Assembly: GCA_039815415.1 (NCBI GenBank)
Contig: JBCBZH010000119.1
Location: forward strand, 1-11,903
Origin: JBCBZH01 sp039815415
Lineage (GTDB): Bacteria > Bacteroidota > Rhodothermia > Rhodothermales > Rubricoccaceae
Length of the DNA stretch: 11,903 nt
Reading direction: 5' to 3'
Shown: positions 1 to 7,065 of the stretch, piece after piece
Numbering within the stretch: position 1 is the stretch's first letter
Layout of the letters: every line of letters begins with the position of its first letter
The notes under the pieces: generated by a model
Told to the model about the DNA's origin: nothing
The model's database searches: none
Seen by the model: only the letters and a program-made list of their open reading frames with translations
Translations under genes and position numbers: made by a program

Positions 1-1776
1 GGCGAGGTGGCCGAGATCCGCGATCATCACAACGAGCTGAGAATCCGCATGGAGCAGGCGGACAATGGCCGCCGGATGAACCTCGTCGTGCGCGTCTTCG
101 ACGGCGGCATCGGGCTTCGCTACGAGTGGCCCGAAGAGGGCGACCTGGGCACGTTCGAGATCGTCGACGAGCTGACGGAATTTCGCCTGACCGACAATCC
201 GACCACGTGGTACATCCGCTCTCAGGAGGAAAACCGCTACGAATACCTCTACGAGCGGATGCCTCTCTCGCGGACCCCCCCCCTGACGCACACGCCGCTC
301 ACGATGGCGTTTGGAAATGAGGATGCCGGAGAGGGCGGCCCCTACGTAGCCCTCCACGAGGCCGCGCTGGTGGACTATGCGGCCATGTCGCTGGAGCGAA
401 TCGGGCGGACCGCGCTTAAGGCCCACCTCACCCCCTGGAGCACGGGCGTTGCCGTCTACGCCGAGGCGCCGCACCACTCGCCGTGGCGAATGATCCTCAT
501 CGGCGATGAGGCCGGTGACCTCGTCACCAACTACACGATGCTGAACCTCAACGAGCCCAATGCCCTGGGCGATGTGTCGTGGGCGGAGCCGGGCAAGTAC
601 ATCGGCATCTGGTGGGGGATGCACCTCGGCATCTGGAGCTGGGGCCAGGGTCCGAATCACGGAGCGACCACTGAGAACACGCGGCGCTACATCGACTTCG
701 CCGCCGAGCACGGGTTCGACGGGGTTCTGGTGGAGGGCTGGAACACCGGATGGGATGGCGACTGGACGGCCAATGGCGACGTGTTCTCGTTCACAGAGCC
801 CTACCCCGACTTCGACCTCGACGGGCTGGCGGCCTACGCTCGGGAGAAGGGCACCCGGCTCATGGGGCACCACGAGACGAGTGGAAGCGCTCCCAACTAC
901 GAGCCCCAGATGGAGGACGCCTACGCGCTGATGAACCGACTCGGCGTCCGAGCCATCAAGTCGGGCTACGTGGACTGGAGCATGAACTACCCGCGTCGCC
1001 ACGGCCCCGGAGTTGCCGAGGGCGAGACCGTCTATGAGTGGAACACCGGCCAGTTCATGGTGCGCCACTACCAGCGGAGTGTGGAGGCGGCGGCCCGGCA
1101 CCAGATCAGTCTCAACATCCATGAGGCGATCAAGGACACCGGCCTGCGCCGCACCTACCCGAACCTCATGACCCGTGAATCCGCCCGAGGCCAGGAGTAC
1201 AACGCATGGAGCGCAGGCAACGGCCCCGACCACGTCCCCACCCTCGTGTTCACACGCATGCTCGCCAGCCCGATGGACTTCACGCCGGGCATCTTCAACC
1301 TGGCAGGCACCGCGGACCGCACCATCAATGTCCCGACGACGCTTGCTGGGCAGCTCGCTCTCTACGTGGTGCTCTACAGTCCGCTCCAGATGGCGGCCGA
1401 CCTGCCGGAGAACTACGCGCCCCACATGGATGCCTTCCAGTTCATCAAGGACGTGCCTGCCGACTGGGCAGACACCCGCGTCCTCGAAGCCAAGATCGGC
1501 GACTACGTCACCATCGCCCGGCGCGACCGACACTCGGAGGACTGGTATCTCGGCGCCAAGAATGACGCTTCGCCCCGGACGGTGGACGTGCCCCTCAGCT
1601 TCCTCGATGCCGACCGGACCTACACGGCGACTCTCTACCGCGATGCCGCCGACGCCGACTATCGCACACGGACGGCCGCGTACGAGATCGAGACCCGAGC
1701 CGTAACGTCTGCAGACCAGCTGACGATTCCTCTCGCGCCCGGCGGCGGCCTCGCCGTCCGCTTCGCCGCGCAGTAA
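1..1776 (+). CDS. GH97 family alpha-glucosidase (SusB-like), 5' end outside window
   Basis: A glycoside hydrolase family 97 enzyme, which hydrolyses alpha-glucosidic bonds, usually in the periplasm of Bacteroidota. The frame is open from base 1, and the first codons (GEVAEIRDHHNEL) match the middle of the GH97 N-terminal beta-sandwich domain. So the GTG at 7 is not the true start, and roughly 90-100 residues with the signal peptide are missing. Numbering from the codon at 7: VEGW with E243, HHET with E290, NIHE with E373, and RGQEYNAW with E397. E373 and E397 are 24 apart, the spacing I recall for SusB E508 (base) and E532 (acid). Retaining GH97 members have HG where this protein has HE, so an inverting alpha-glucosidase-type mechanism is likely. 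The C-terminal part (about 500-589) is the beta-sandwich typical of the family. Stop TAA at 1774. The sugar isomerase follows after 37 bases, so the two may be co-transcribed for sugar use. The family call is secure; the substrate is inferred. Confidence 0.93.
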   Translation, partial: GEVAEIRDHHNELRIRMEQADNGRRMNLVVRVFDGGIGLRYEWPEEGDLGTFEIVDELTEFRLTDNPTTWYIRSQEENRYEYLYERMPLSRTPPLTHTPLTMAFGNEDAGEGGPYVALHEAALVDYAAMSLERIGRTALKAHLTPWSTGVAVYAEAPHHSPWRMILIGDEAGDLVTNYTMLNLNEPNALGDVSWAEPGKYIGIWWGMHLGIWSWGQGPNHGATTENTRRYIDFAAEHGFDGVLVEGWNTGWDGDWTANGDVFSFTEPYPDFDLDGLAAYAREKGTRLMGHHETSGSAPNYEPQMEDAYALMNRLGVRAIKSGYVDWSMNYPRRHGPGVAEGETVYEWNTGQFMVRHYQRSVEAAARHQISLNIHEAIKDTGLRRTYPNLMTRESARGQEYNAWSAGNGPDHVPTLVFTRMLASPMDFTPGIFNLAGTADRTINVPTTLAGQLALYVVLYSPLQMAADLPENYAPHMDAFQFIKDVPADWADTRVLEAKIGDYVTIARRDRHSEDWYLGAKNDASPRTVDVPLSFLDADRTYTATLYRDAADADYRTRTAAYEIETRAVTSADQLTIPLAPGGGLAVRFAAQ

Positions 1777-1813
1777 TCCGCCCTCGTCGCTACACCGACT
1801 CGCTCCCACCCCG

Positions 1814-2830
1814 ATGCCTCGCCCCGTCACGCTTTTTACCGGCCAGTGGGCCGACATGCCCATTGCCGAGCTGGCGCCCAAAGCCGCCTCCTGGGGCTAC
1901 GACGGCCTCGAGCTGGCGACCTGGGGCGACCACTGCGACATCCACCGTGTGCTCGATGAGGACGGCTACCTCCGCCAGCACCAGGATCTCCTGGCCCAGA
2001 ACGGCCTGAAGGTGTGGGCCATCTCGTGCCACCTCGTCGGGCAGGCGGTCGCGGACACGATGATCGACGGGCGGCACAAGGCCATCGTGCCGCCGCACGT
2101 CTGGGGCGATGGCGACCCGGAGGGCGTGCGCCAGCGCGCGGCCGCGGAGGTCATCCAAACCGCAGAGACCGCAGCGGCGCTCGGGCTGGAGATCGTGACC
2201 GGGTTCACGGGCTCGCCCATCTGGCACCTCACCTACTCGTGGCCACCGAACCCGCCCGAGGACATCGAGGCCGGGTTCCAGGAGACCGCCGAGCGCTGGA
2301 CGCCCATCCTCGACCGGTTCCGCCAGCTCGGCGTGCGCTTCGCGCTGGAGGTCCACCCCTCCGAGATCGCCTTCGACCTGGTGTCCACACAGCGCTTCAT
2401 CGAGGCCCTGGACGGCCACCCGGCCTTCGGCGTCAACTTCGACCCGAGCCATTTCGGCTACCAGAACGCCGACTATGTCGCGTTCATCGAGGCGATGGGC
2501 GACCGCATCGCGCACGTCCACATGAAAGACGTCTGGTGGGCGGACCGCCGGATGCCCGCGGGTACCTTCGGCGGCCACACCGAGTTCGGCGACGCCCGAC
2601 GGAGCTGGGACTTCCGGAGCCTCGGGCGCGGGCGCATCCGGTTCGAAGAGGTCATCCGGGCTCTCAACCGGATCGGCTACGATGGGCCGCTCTCCGTAGA
2701 GTGGGAGGACGGCGCGATGGACCGTGAGCACGGCGCTGAGGAGGCCTGCGCCTTCGTCCGCCGCGTGGACTTCCCACCGTCTGACATCGTCTTCGACGCC
2801 CAGTTCTCGAAGGCCAGCGAGGAGGGCTGA
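1814..2830 (+). CDS. Sugar phosphate isomerase/epimerase family TIM-barrel protein
   Basis: A 338-residue protein of the xylose isomerase-like/AP endonuclease 2 TIM-barrel superfamily, probably a cytoplasmic metal-dependent sugar or polyol isomerase/epimerase. The expected metal-site strands are present: E179 in LEVHP, D210 and H213 in NFDPSHF, H234/H236 in AHVHMKD, and E296 in LSVEWED. The start ATG at 1814 is followed at once by a first strand (VTLFTGQW) and then the SWGYDGLELATW motif, typical of strands 1-2 of the family, so little or nothing is missing. No signal peptide is visible. It follows the GH97 gene by 37 bases on the same strand, which suggests a sugar-utilisation operon. The exact substrate cannot be read from sequence; dehydrogenase partners seen in inositol or gluconate pathways are not in the window. 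A CTCGAGCTGGCG repeat begins on the base after the TGA stop, and two copies of its core lie inside the gene near 1867 and 1907. Confidence 0.92.
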   Translation: MPRPVTLFTGQWADMPIAELAPKAASWGYDGLELATWGDHCDIHRVLDEDGYLRQHQDLLAQNGLKVWAISCHLVGQAVADTMIDGRHKAIVPPHVWGDGDPEGVRQRAAAEVIQTAETAAALGLEIVTGFTGSPIWHLTYSWPPNPPEDIEAGFQETAERWTPILDRFRQLGVRFALEVHPSEIAFDLVSTQRFIEALDGHPAFGVNFDPSHFGYQNADYVAFIEAMGDRIAHVHMKDVWWADRRMPAGTFGGHTEFGDARRSWDFRSLGRGRIRFEEVIRALNRIGYDGPLSVEWEDGAMDREHGAEEACAFVRRVDFPPSDIVFDAQFSKASEEG

Positions 2831-2923
2831 CTCGAGCTGGCGGAAGCAGGGTTCCTCGCTCTGGGCTGTCGGGGACGGGCGCACCGTGCCGACGGGCAAC
2901 GGCCCTTCGTTCGCCAGCTTGAA
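2831..2923. repeat. Imperfect head-to-head pair of the CTCGAGCTGGCG repeat
   Basis: The left arm CTCGAGCTGGCG (2831-2842) starts directly after the isomerase stop codon. A degenerate right arm, CGCCAGCTTGAA, lies at 2912-2923 and matches the reverse complement at 10 of 12 positions. The roughly 70 bases between them contain a smaller GTCGG/CCGAC inverted repeat. The pair sits between two same-strand genes and could form a 3'-end hairpin. There is no T tract, so classical intrinsic termination is doubtful. Confidence 0.55.
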
Positions 2924-2974
2924 ACCGAACCTCTTGCCTTGGGTTCTCTCTGTCTCACCGTCCTCCCACTCCCG

Positions 2975-3295
2975 ATGTCTGACTCGCTCTCCCGTCGCCG
3001 TTTTCTTGCCGCCACTGCAGGAGCGGTGGGCATCGTTCCGGTTCTGGCAGCCTGTGGCGGCGGCGCTCCCACCAGCTCGTCGGCTTGCGAGGGCTACGAC
3101 GCCCTGACAGAAGCAGACATGGCGACCCGCAACGCGCTGAACTACGTTGACAAGGGCACCAACCCGGCGGAAATCTGCTCGAGCTGCCGGCTCTACACCG
3201 TGCCGGAGACCGGGAGCGGCTGCGGCGGCTGCCAGCTGTTCGCAGGCCCGGTTCTGCCGGGTGGCTACTGCACCGGCTGGGCGGCCATCGCGTAG
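2975..3295 (+). CDS. High-potential iron-sulfur protein (HiPIP), Tat-exported, possible lipoprotein
   Basis: A 106-residue HiPIP, a soluble or membrane-attached [4Fe-4S] electron carrier. The ATG at 2975 is preferred over one 12 codons upstream because it begins MSDSLSRRRFLAATAG, a textbook Tat signal (SRRxFL). The signal ends in VLAAC with C27 in a lipobox-like position, so the protein may be lipid-anchored. The HiPIP cluster cysteines are C68 and C71 (ICSSC), C86 (CQLF) and C99 (GYCTGW), with the usual CxxC, CxLF and CxxW context. An additional C83 just before C86 is not needed for the cluster. In Rhodothermus marinus a HiPIP donates electrons from the alternative complex III to caa3 oxidase, and a similar respiratory role is the simplest guess here. 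Its neighbour is a carotenoid cyclase gene rather than respiratory genes, so the partner is not shown by context. Confidence 0.92.
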   Translation: MSDSLSRRRFLAATAGAVGIVPVLAACGGGAPTSSSACEGYDALTEADMATRNALNYVDKGTNPAEICSSCRLYTVPETGSGCGGCQLFAGPVLPGGYCTGWAAIA

Positions 3296-3384
3296 GCGTC
3301 TGAGAGGTCGCAGAGAAGGCCGCGGAGACCGGGAACCCTGCATCGCCGCTCGCGATCCTTCGAACCTCTCCCTCCGTTGGTCGG

Positions 3385-4095
3385 CTGACGTACCTCCAGT
3401 TCCACCTCGTCTTTACGCTGCCACCGCTCCTCGCGCTGTCGCTTCTCCAGGGCCGGACGCGGCAGCCCTGGTGGCCGCTGGCGGCGCTCGTCGCCATCGC
3501 GTACGTCTACACGACACCGTGGGACAACCTGCTGGTGGCGTGGAACATCTGGTCCTACCCCCCTGACCGCGTGCTGGCGCGCATCGGCTACGTGCCGGTG
3601 GAGGAATACGCCTTCTTCGGCATCCAGACGGTCATGACCGGGCTCTGGACGCGGCTGCTGCAAGCTCGCTCGCCGATTGACTCCCACCCGGACTCCACTC
3701 TCGGGATTCGAGCCACCGGCGCGACGGTCTTCCTCGTGCTGGCGATTCTGGGTGCCATCATGCTGGTAGCGGGCGGCTCCTGGCTCTACATGGGCCTGAT
3801 TGTGGCGTGGGCCTGCCCCGTACTCTCGGGGATGTGGTGGCTGGGCGGGCACCTGATCTGGGCACGTCGCCAGCTCGTGGCCTGGGCGGTCATTCCCACA
3901 ACACTGTACCTGTGGGCGGCCGACTGGTACGCGATCACGCAGGCCGGCATCTGGAACATCACCGATGCCACGCGCACGGGCTGGGAGATCGTCGGGCTGC
4001 CGGTAGAGGAGGCGCTGTTCTTCCTGGTGACGAACCTCCTGGTGGTGAAAGGGCTGGTGATGTGGGAGAAGCCGGAGCGGATCGCCAGCTCGTAG
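3385..4095 (+). CDS. Lycopene cyclase domain protein (fused CrtYc-CrtYd type), probable CTG start
   Basis: A membrane carotenoid cyclase that would form beta-ionone rings on lycopene-type carotenoids. Two internal repeats are visible. The first has TTPWDN near 3511-3528 and GYVPVEEYAFF near 3589-3621. The second has the matching GLPVEEALFF near 3994-4023. The acidic PVEE motifs are the conserved active-site signature of this family. The shortest standard start is a GTG at 3535, but that would remove the first helix and the essential PWDN motif. The frame is open back to a TGA at 3301 and has no ATG, GTG or TTG between. Reading from CTG at 3385 gives (M)TYLQFHLVFTLPP, the normal family N-terminus, and a 236-residue protein with about seven membrane segments, the usual length. 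I therefore place the start at CTG 3385. A point change from ATG or a sequencing error is the alternative. Carotenoid and HiPIP genes side by side suit a pigmented marine bacterium. Confidence 0.88.
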   Translation: MTYLQFHLVFTLPPLLALSLLQGRTRQPWWPLAALVAIAYVYTTPWDNLLVAWNIWSYPPDRVLARIGYVPVEEYAFFGIQTVMTGLWTRLLQARSPIDSHPDSTLGIRATGATVFLVLAILGAIMLVAGGSWLYMGLIVAWACPVLSGMWWLGGHLIWARRQLVAWAVIPTTLYLWAADWYAITQAGIWNITDATRTGWEIVGLPVEEALFFLVTNLLVVKGLVMWEKPERIASS

Positions 4096-4344
4096 GCGGG
4101 TGTCGTCCGCCACTGCGTTCGGCTCACGCGATGTCGGGAATGGTTCGTGATAGCGCATCGGTATAGCAACGGGCTGTGGCGCGTAAAGCCTAGACCCGCA
4201 CCGATGTCGTTCGTACTCTTTGCGTGCTATCCAGAACGCCAGCTCGGTGATATCAGGAAGCATTCCGCATATTGACTGTTATGTGCCTGTTCAACGAGAC
4301 CGGCTCATTCCTCAAGCTTCCGATCACTTCAACGAGGCCCCACC
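4096..4344. other. Intergenic region, no gene recognised
   Basis: No coding signal is seen. It contains a small GGCGG/CCGCC hairpin (4095-4111) directly at the lycopene cyclase stop, and a CATCGGT/ACCGATG inverted pair (4156-4162 and 4200-4206). Copies of the CGCCAGCTCG repeat core lie at 4083-4092 (overlapping the end of the cyclase gene) and at 4237-4246. Base composition becomes visibly more AT-rich toward the next gene pair. No promoter can be named with confidence. Confidence 0.4.
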
Positions 4345-4804
4345 ATGCAGAACGGAGCGAATACGGTCTTCGTCACCGTGGAGCGCGAAATCACGGCGTC
4401 CCTTTCAGCGGTGTGGGACCTCGTCCGCGACCTTCAGCAATGTGCCGAACTGGCATCCGGACGTTACCGACAGCATCATCGAGAACGGATCGGGGAGGGA
4501 GGTCGGCGCCATTCGTGCGATTCACCTGCGCGACGGTACGCCGCTACGCGAACGGCTGAACGCGATCTCTGACGAGGACTACGAGTATTCCTATTCGGTG
4601 ATCGAATCCCCCTTGCCCATAGCGAACCACCGGTCCACCGTTCGCTTTTCGGATTCGGGTAATGGCTGCGTTCGAGTCGTATGGGCCACGGAGTTTGAAG
4701 CAACGGACGGAGCCGACCCCGAAGAACTGAAGGCAGGCGTGGTCGCAGGCGTAGTAGAACCCGGCATCGACGGATTCGAGGCCGCCGCTCACACCAACTC
4801 GTGA
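4345..4804 (+). pseudogene. SRPBCC (START/Bet v1-like) family protein, frameshifted
   Basis: A small SRPBCC-fold protein, a family that binds hydrophobic ligands or acts as polyketide cyclase/dehydrase-like proteins. The ATG at 4345 opens frame 1 with VFVTVEREITASLSAVWDLV, the typical first strand and helix. At 4431-4432 the reading must slip to frame 2 (one extra C in GACCTT) to continue FSNVPNWHPDVTDSIIENG and the rest to the TGA at 4802. Dropping one C gives a smooth protein of about 152 residues, the usual length of the family. As written, the frame-1 product ends near 4572 with an unrelated tail. The stop overlaps the GTG start of the SDR gene, so the pair was probably one operon. Either a real recent mutation or a one-base sequencing error would explain it. 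The substrate is unknown. Confidence 0.8.
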
Positions 4805-5553
4805 ATCCATCTCATATGGCGAACGCTTCTAACGTATCGCTCACCGATCAGGTCGTTGTTGTCGTCGGCGGTAGCTCGGGCATTGGCCGTTCGATAGGTC
4901 GCCTCGCTGCCGAAAACGGCGCGCGCGTCATCCTGATGAGCCGAACGCTGTCGAAACTCGAAGCGGCGGTGGCATCCATTGAGGGCGACGTCCAGCCCGT
5001 GGCACTCGACATGCTCGACCCGGAGACGGTGGCGAGGACCTTCGAGCAGATCGAAAAAATCGACCACCTGGCCGTGACGGCTGTTGCGGACGAGAACAAG
5101 CGACGCGGGCAGCTTGCCGAGCTGACCAACGATCAAATGGAGCGGTCGTTTGACAAGCTGCGTGGGTTCTTCCACGTGGTGCGTGCTGCAACTCCTCGTA
5201 TGGCTTCGCGCGGCTCAATCATCCTGACCTCGGGCGGCTCGGCGCTCAAACCACCGCGCGAAGGAATGTCGGTACTGGCTGCCGTCAACGCTGCCGTAAC
5301 GACCTTTGCACGTGCCTTGGCGCTGGAGCTAGCGCCGATCCGCGTGAACTCGATCACCCCCGGGGTCGTCGATACGGCGGTGTGAAATGAGCAGGCACGC
5401 AAGGAGATCGAGAAGTGGGCGACCTCACCGGAGCTACCCGCTCAGCGCTTCGGGACGCCGCATGACATAGCTCACGCATTTCTGTTCCTGATGACCAATC
5501 CCTACGTAACCGGCCATGATCTCGTCATCGACGGAGGTTTGGCGGCGAGCTAG
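4801..5553 (+). pseudogene. Divergent SDR-family oxidoreductase, interrupted by in-frame TGA
   Basis: A short-chain dehydrogenase/reductase with a Rossmann fold. From GTG 4801 the cofactor loop GGSSGIG is at residues 23-29, and the SDR C-terminal half shows ALALELAPIRVNSITPG (about 172-188). ATG at 4816 is an equally possible start; GTG 4801 overlaps the upstream stop. The frame stops at TGA 5383-5385 (codon 195), yet the same frame continues with NEQARKEIEKWA, ending in FLMTNPYVTGHDLVIDGGL, the classic SDR tail, and a TAG at 5551. A Trp (TGG) is expected at the stop, giving a 250-residue protein. The usual YxxxK active-site motif is absent: the matching stretch (158-163) reads VLAAVN, although S144 is present. 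The NNAG motif is also replaced by TAV. This resembles a known divergent SDR subgroup, so the missing Tyr/Lys predates the nonsense change. The truncated product lacks the substrate-binding and tetramer region and is probably inactive. Confidence 0.82.
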
Positions 5554-5865
5554 AAGGAGTCTCGGGCGCGCAAGCCTATCGCTGCGTCATGGTAGGCACA
5601 TAACCGCAAACTGTTCTGCGGCTCAAGGACAGCGACGTGGTGATCGAGGACGAGGAGGACGCGGCCGTGGAGGCGAGCGTCCTCCCCCTACCCCAGCGGA
5701 GACGGCGGACGAGGCCGCATAGACCTCTGGTGCCACTCCACACGGTCGAGGCAGGGGTTGCGTCCCCTCGCCTCACGACGAGCGAGCGGTCTCTCCTGCT
5801 GGTGCCGACCTAGCACCGCTGCCTCCCTGCGTCGGGTTCTGAGGGCCGGGCTATATTCGCCCGTG
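5554..5865. other. Non-coding stretch between SDR pseudogene and membrane protein gene
   Basis: No protein family is recognised in any frame here. Visible structure: a CCGCA/TGCGG hairpin at 5604-5621, about 50 bases after the SDR stop, and a GAGGACGC/GCGTCCTC inverted repeat (5655-5662 with 5677-5684). Neither has a T tract. A short frame with an RGG-rich then acidic tail (to 5722) overlaps the end of the SDR gene, but nothing identifies it as a gene. The last 15 bases hold a possible -10 element for the following gene. Confidence 0.4.
5852..5857 (+). promoter_or_regulatory. Possible -10 box (TATATT) for the DUF1624 gene
   Basis: TATATT lies nine bases before the ATG at 5866, in a strongly GC-rich setting. 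A transcript starting at the usual distance would begin at or just before the ATG, so the mRNA would be leaderless or nearly so. No convincing -35 element is seen at 16-18 bases upstream. Confidence 0.3.
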
Positions 5866-7065
5866 ATGCGTCGAGACGACCCGGACCGCCCGCCCGCTGA
5901 GGGCCCCGCCGAGGGCGGCACGCCGACACGGAGCCCCCGCATCGCCTCCATCGACGTGATGCGGGGGCTGGTGATCGCCCTGATGATGGTCGACCACGTC
6001 CGCGAGCGCTTCTTCTACCACATCTCTATCGGCGACCCGATCCACCTGGAGACGGTGAGCACGGGCCTGTTCTTCACCCGCCTGTCGTCTCACCTCTGCG
6101 CGCCAGTCTTCGTGTTTCTCGCCGGGTTGGGCGCGTGGCTCTACGCACACCCACAATCCGGCCCGGCGCGCTCGCCGAGCCGGTTCCTGTTCACGCGCGG
6201 TCTGTTCCTGGTCGCGCTCGAGATCGTCCTGATCAACCAGTCGTGGTTCTGGGGCTTCCCGCCCGAGACCGTATACCTGCAGGTCATCTGGGTGATCGGG
6301 CTCAGCATGATCGCGCTCTCGGTGATCGTCCGCTTGCCTCAGCGGACCATCGCCACGCTCGGGCTAGTGATCGTCGTTGGCCACAACGCGCTCGACCCGA
6401 TTTCCTTCGAGCCGGGCGAGATCGGCTACACGGCCTGGACCATCCTGCACGACCGCGGTCCCCTGTTCACGACCGACCTCCTCTCGGCCAGGATCTCGTA
6501 TCCGGCGCTGCCGTGGATCGGCGTCATCGCGTGTGGCTACGCCCTGGGTCCGCTGTACGGCTCCGGAGTCGCGTCTACACATCGAACCCGACGGCTCCGG
6601 CAGCTCGGCGCCGCGTGCCTAGCCGTTCTGGTGGTGCTCCGTGGGGTCGATGTGTACGGGGAGCCGCAGCCCTGGACGACGGGAGCCACGCCGCTCGACA
6701 CGCTGATGTCGATGCTCAACTACACCAAGTACCCGCCCTCGCTGGCGTTCCTTCTGCTCACCCTGGGTGTCGCCCTGCTGCTCCTCGCCTGGCTGGACAC
6801 GAAGCGGACCCCTGGGACGGAGGTTCTGCGGACGTTCGGGCAGGCGCCGATGTTCGTCTACGCGCTGCACCTCTACGTCCTTCTTGTCTGCTACCGGATC
6901 GTACTGGTGACCCTAGGGCCGAATGCGGGGGACCTGTATCACGTCGACCACGTGTGGCAACTCTGGCTACTCTCGGCCCTCCTCGCCGCGGCCCTCTACC
7001 TCCCGACTCGCGCCTTCGGTCGTTATAAACGCCGCACCAACAGGACCTGGGTACGGTACTTCTGA
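5866..7065 (+). CDS. DUF1624 / heparan-alpha-glucosaminide N-acetyltransferase-like membrane protein
   Basis: A multi-pass inner-membrane protein of the DUF1624 (HGSNAT catalytic-like) family, related to acyltransferases that move acyl groups across the membrane onto sugars. ATG at 5866 gives 399 residues. The frame is open 36 codons further upstream, but that stretch looks non-coding and the family motif comes soon after 5866. Seen: R25-IASIDVMRGLVIALMMVDHVR-type opening with D30, R33, D43 and H44, the hallmark of the family; then FLAGLGAWLY, RFLFTRGLFL, VYLQVIWVIGLSMIAL and a C-terminal FGQAPMFVYALHLYVLL helix. About nine to ten hydrophobic segments can be counted. The gene stands alone, with long non-coding stretches on both sides. 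The acceptor substrate is unknown. The family is secure; the enzymatic role is inferred. Confidence 0.9.
   Translation: MRRDDPDRPPAEGPAEGGTPTRSPRIASIDVMRGLVIALMMVDHVRERFFYHISIGDPIHLETVSTGLFFTRLSSHLCAPVFVFLAGLGAWLYAHPQSGPARSPSRFLFTRGLFLVALEIVLINQSWFWGFPPETVYLQVIWVIGLSMIALSVIVRLPQRTIATLGLVIVVGHNALDPISFEPGEIGYTAWTILHDRGPLFTTDLLSARISYPALPWIGVIACGYALGPLYGSGVASTHRTRRLRQLGAACLAVLVVLRGVDVYGEPQPWTTGATPLDTLMSMLNYTKYPPSLAFLLLTLGVALLLLAWLDTKRTPGTEVLRTFGQAPMFVYALHLYVLLVCYRIVLVTLGPNAGDLYHVDHVWQLWLLSALLAAALYLPTRAFGRYKRRTNRTWVRYF

Noticed and set aside
1790..3343. Open frame of 517 codons on the - strand
   Set aside because: It is the antisense shadow of the isomerase and HiPIP genes, low in family-like features and rich in Arg/Ala/Val/Asp as expected for the mirror frame of GC-rich genes.
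3265..4263. Open frame of 332 codons on the - strand
   Set aside because: Antisense of the lycopene cyclase gene; the Arg/His/Gln/Pro-rich product has no recognisable domain.
5383..5385. Reassigned TGA=Trp code
   Set aside because: Other genes here end at TGA and use TGG for Trp throughout.
5516..5722. Frame ending in an RGG-rich then acidic tail
   Set aside because: It overlaps the end of the SDR gene and has no domain; composition alone is not enough.
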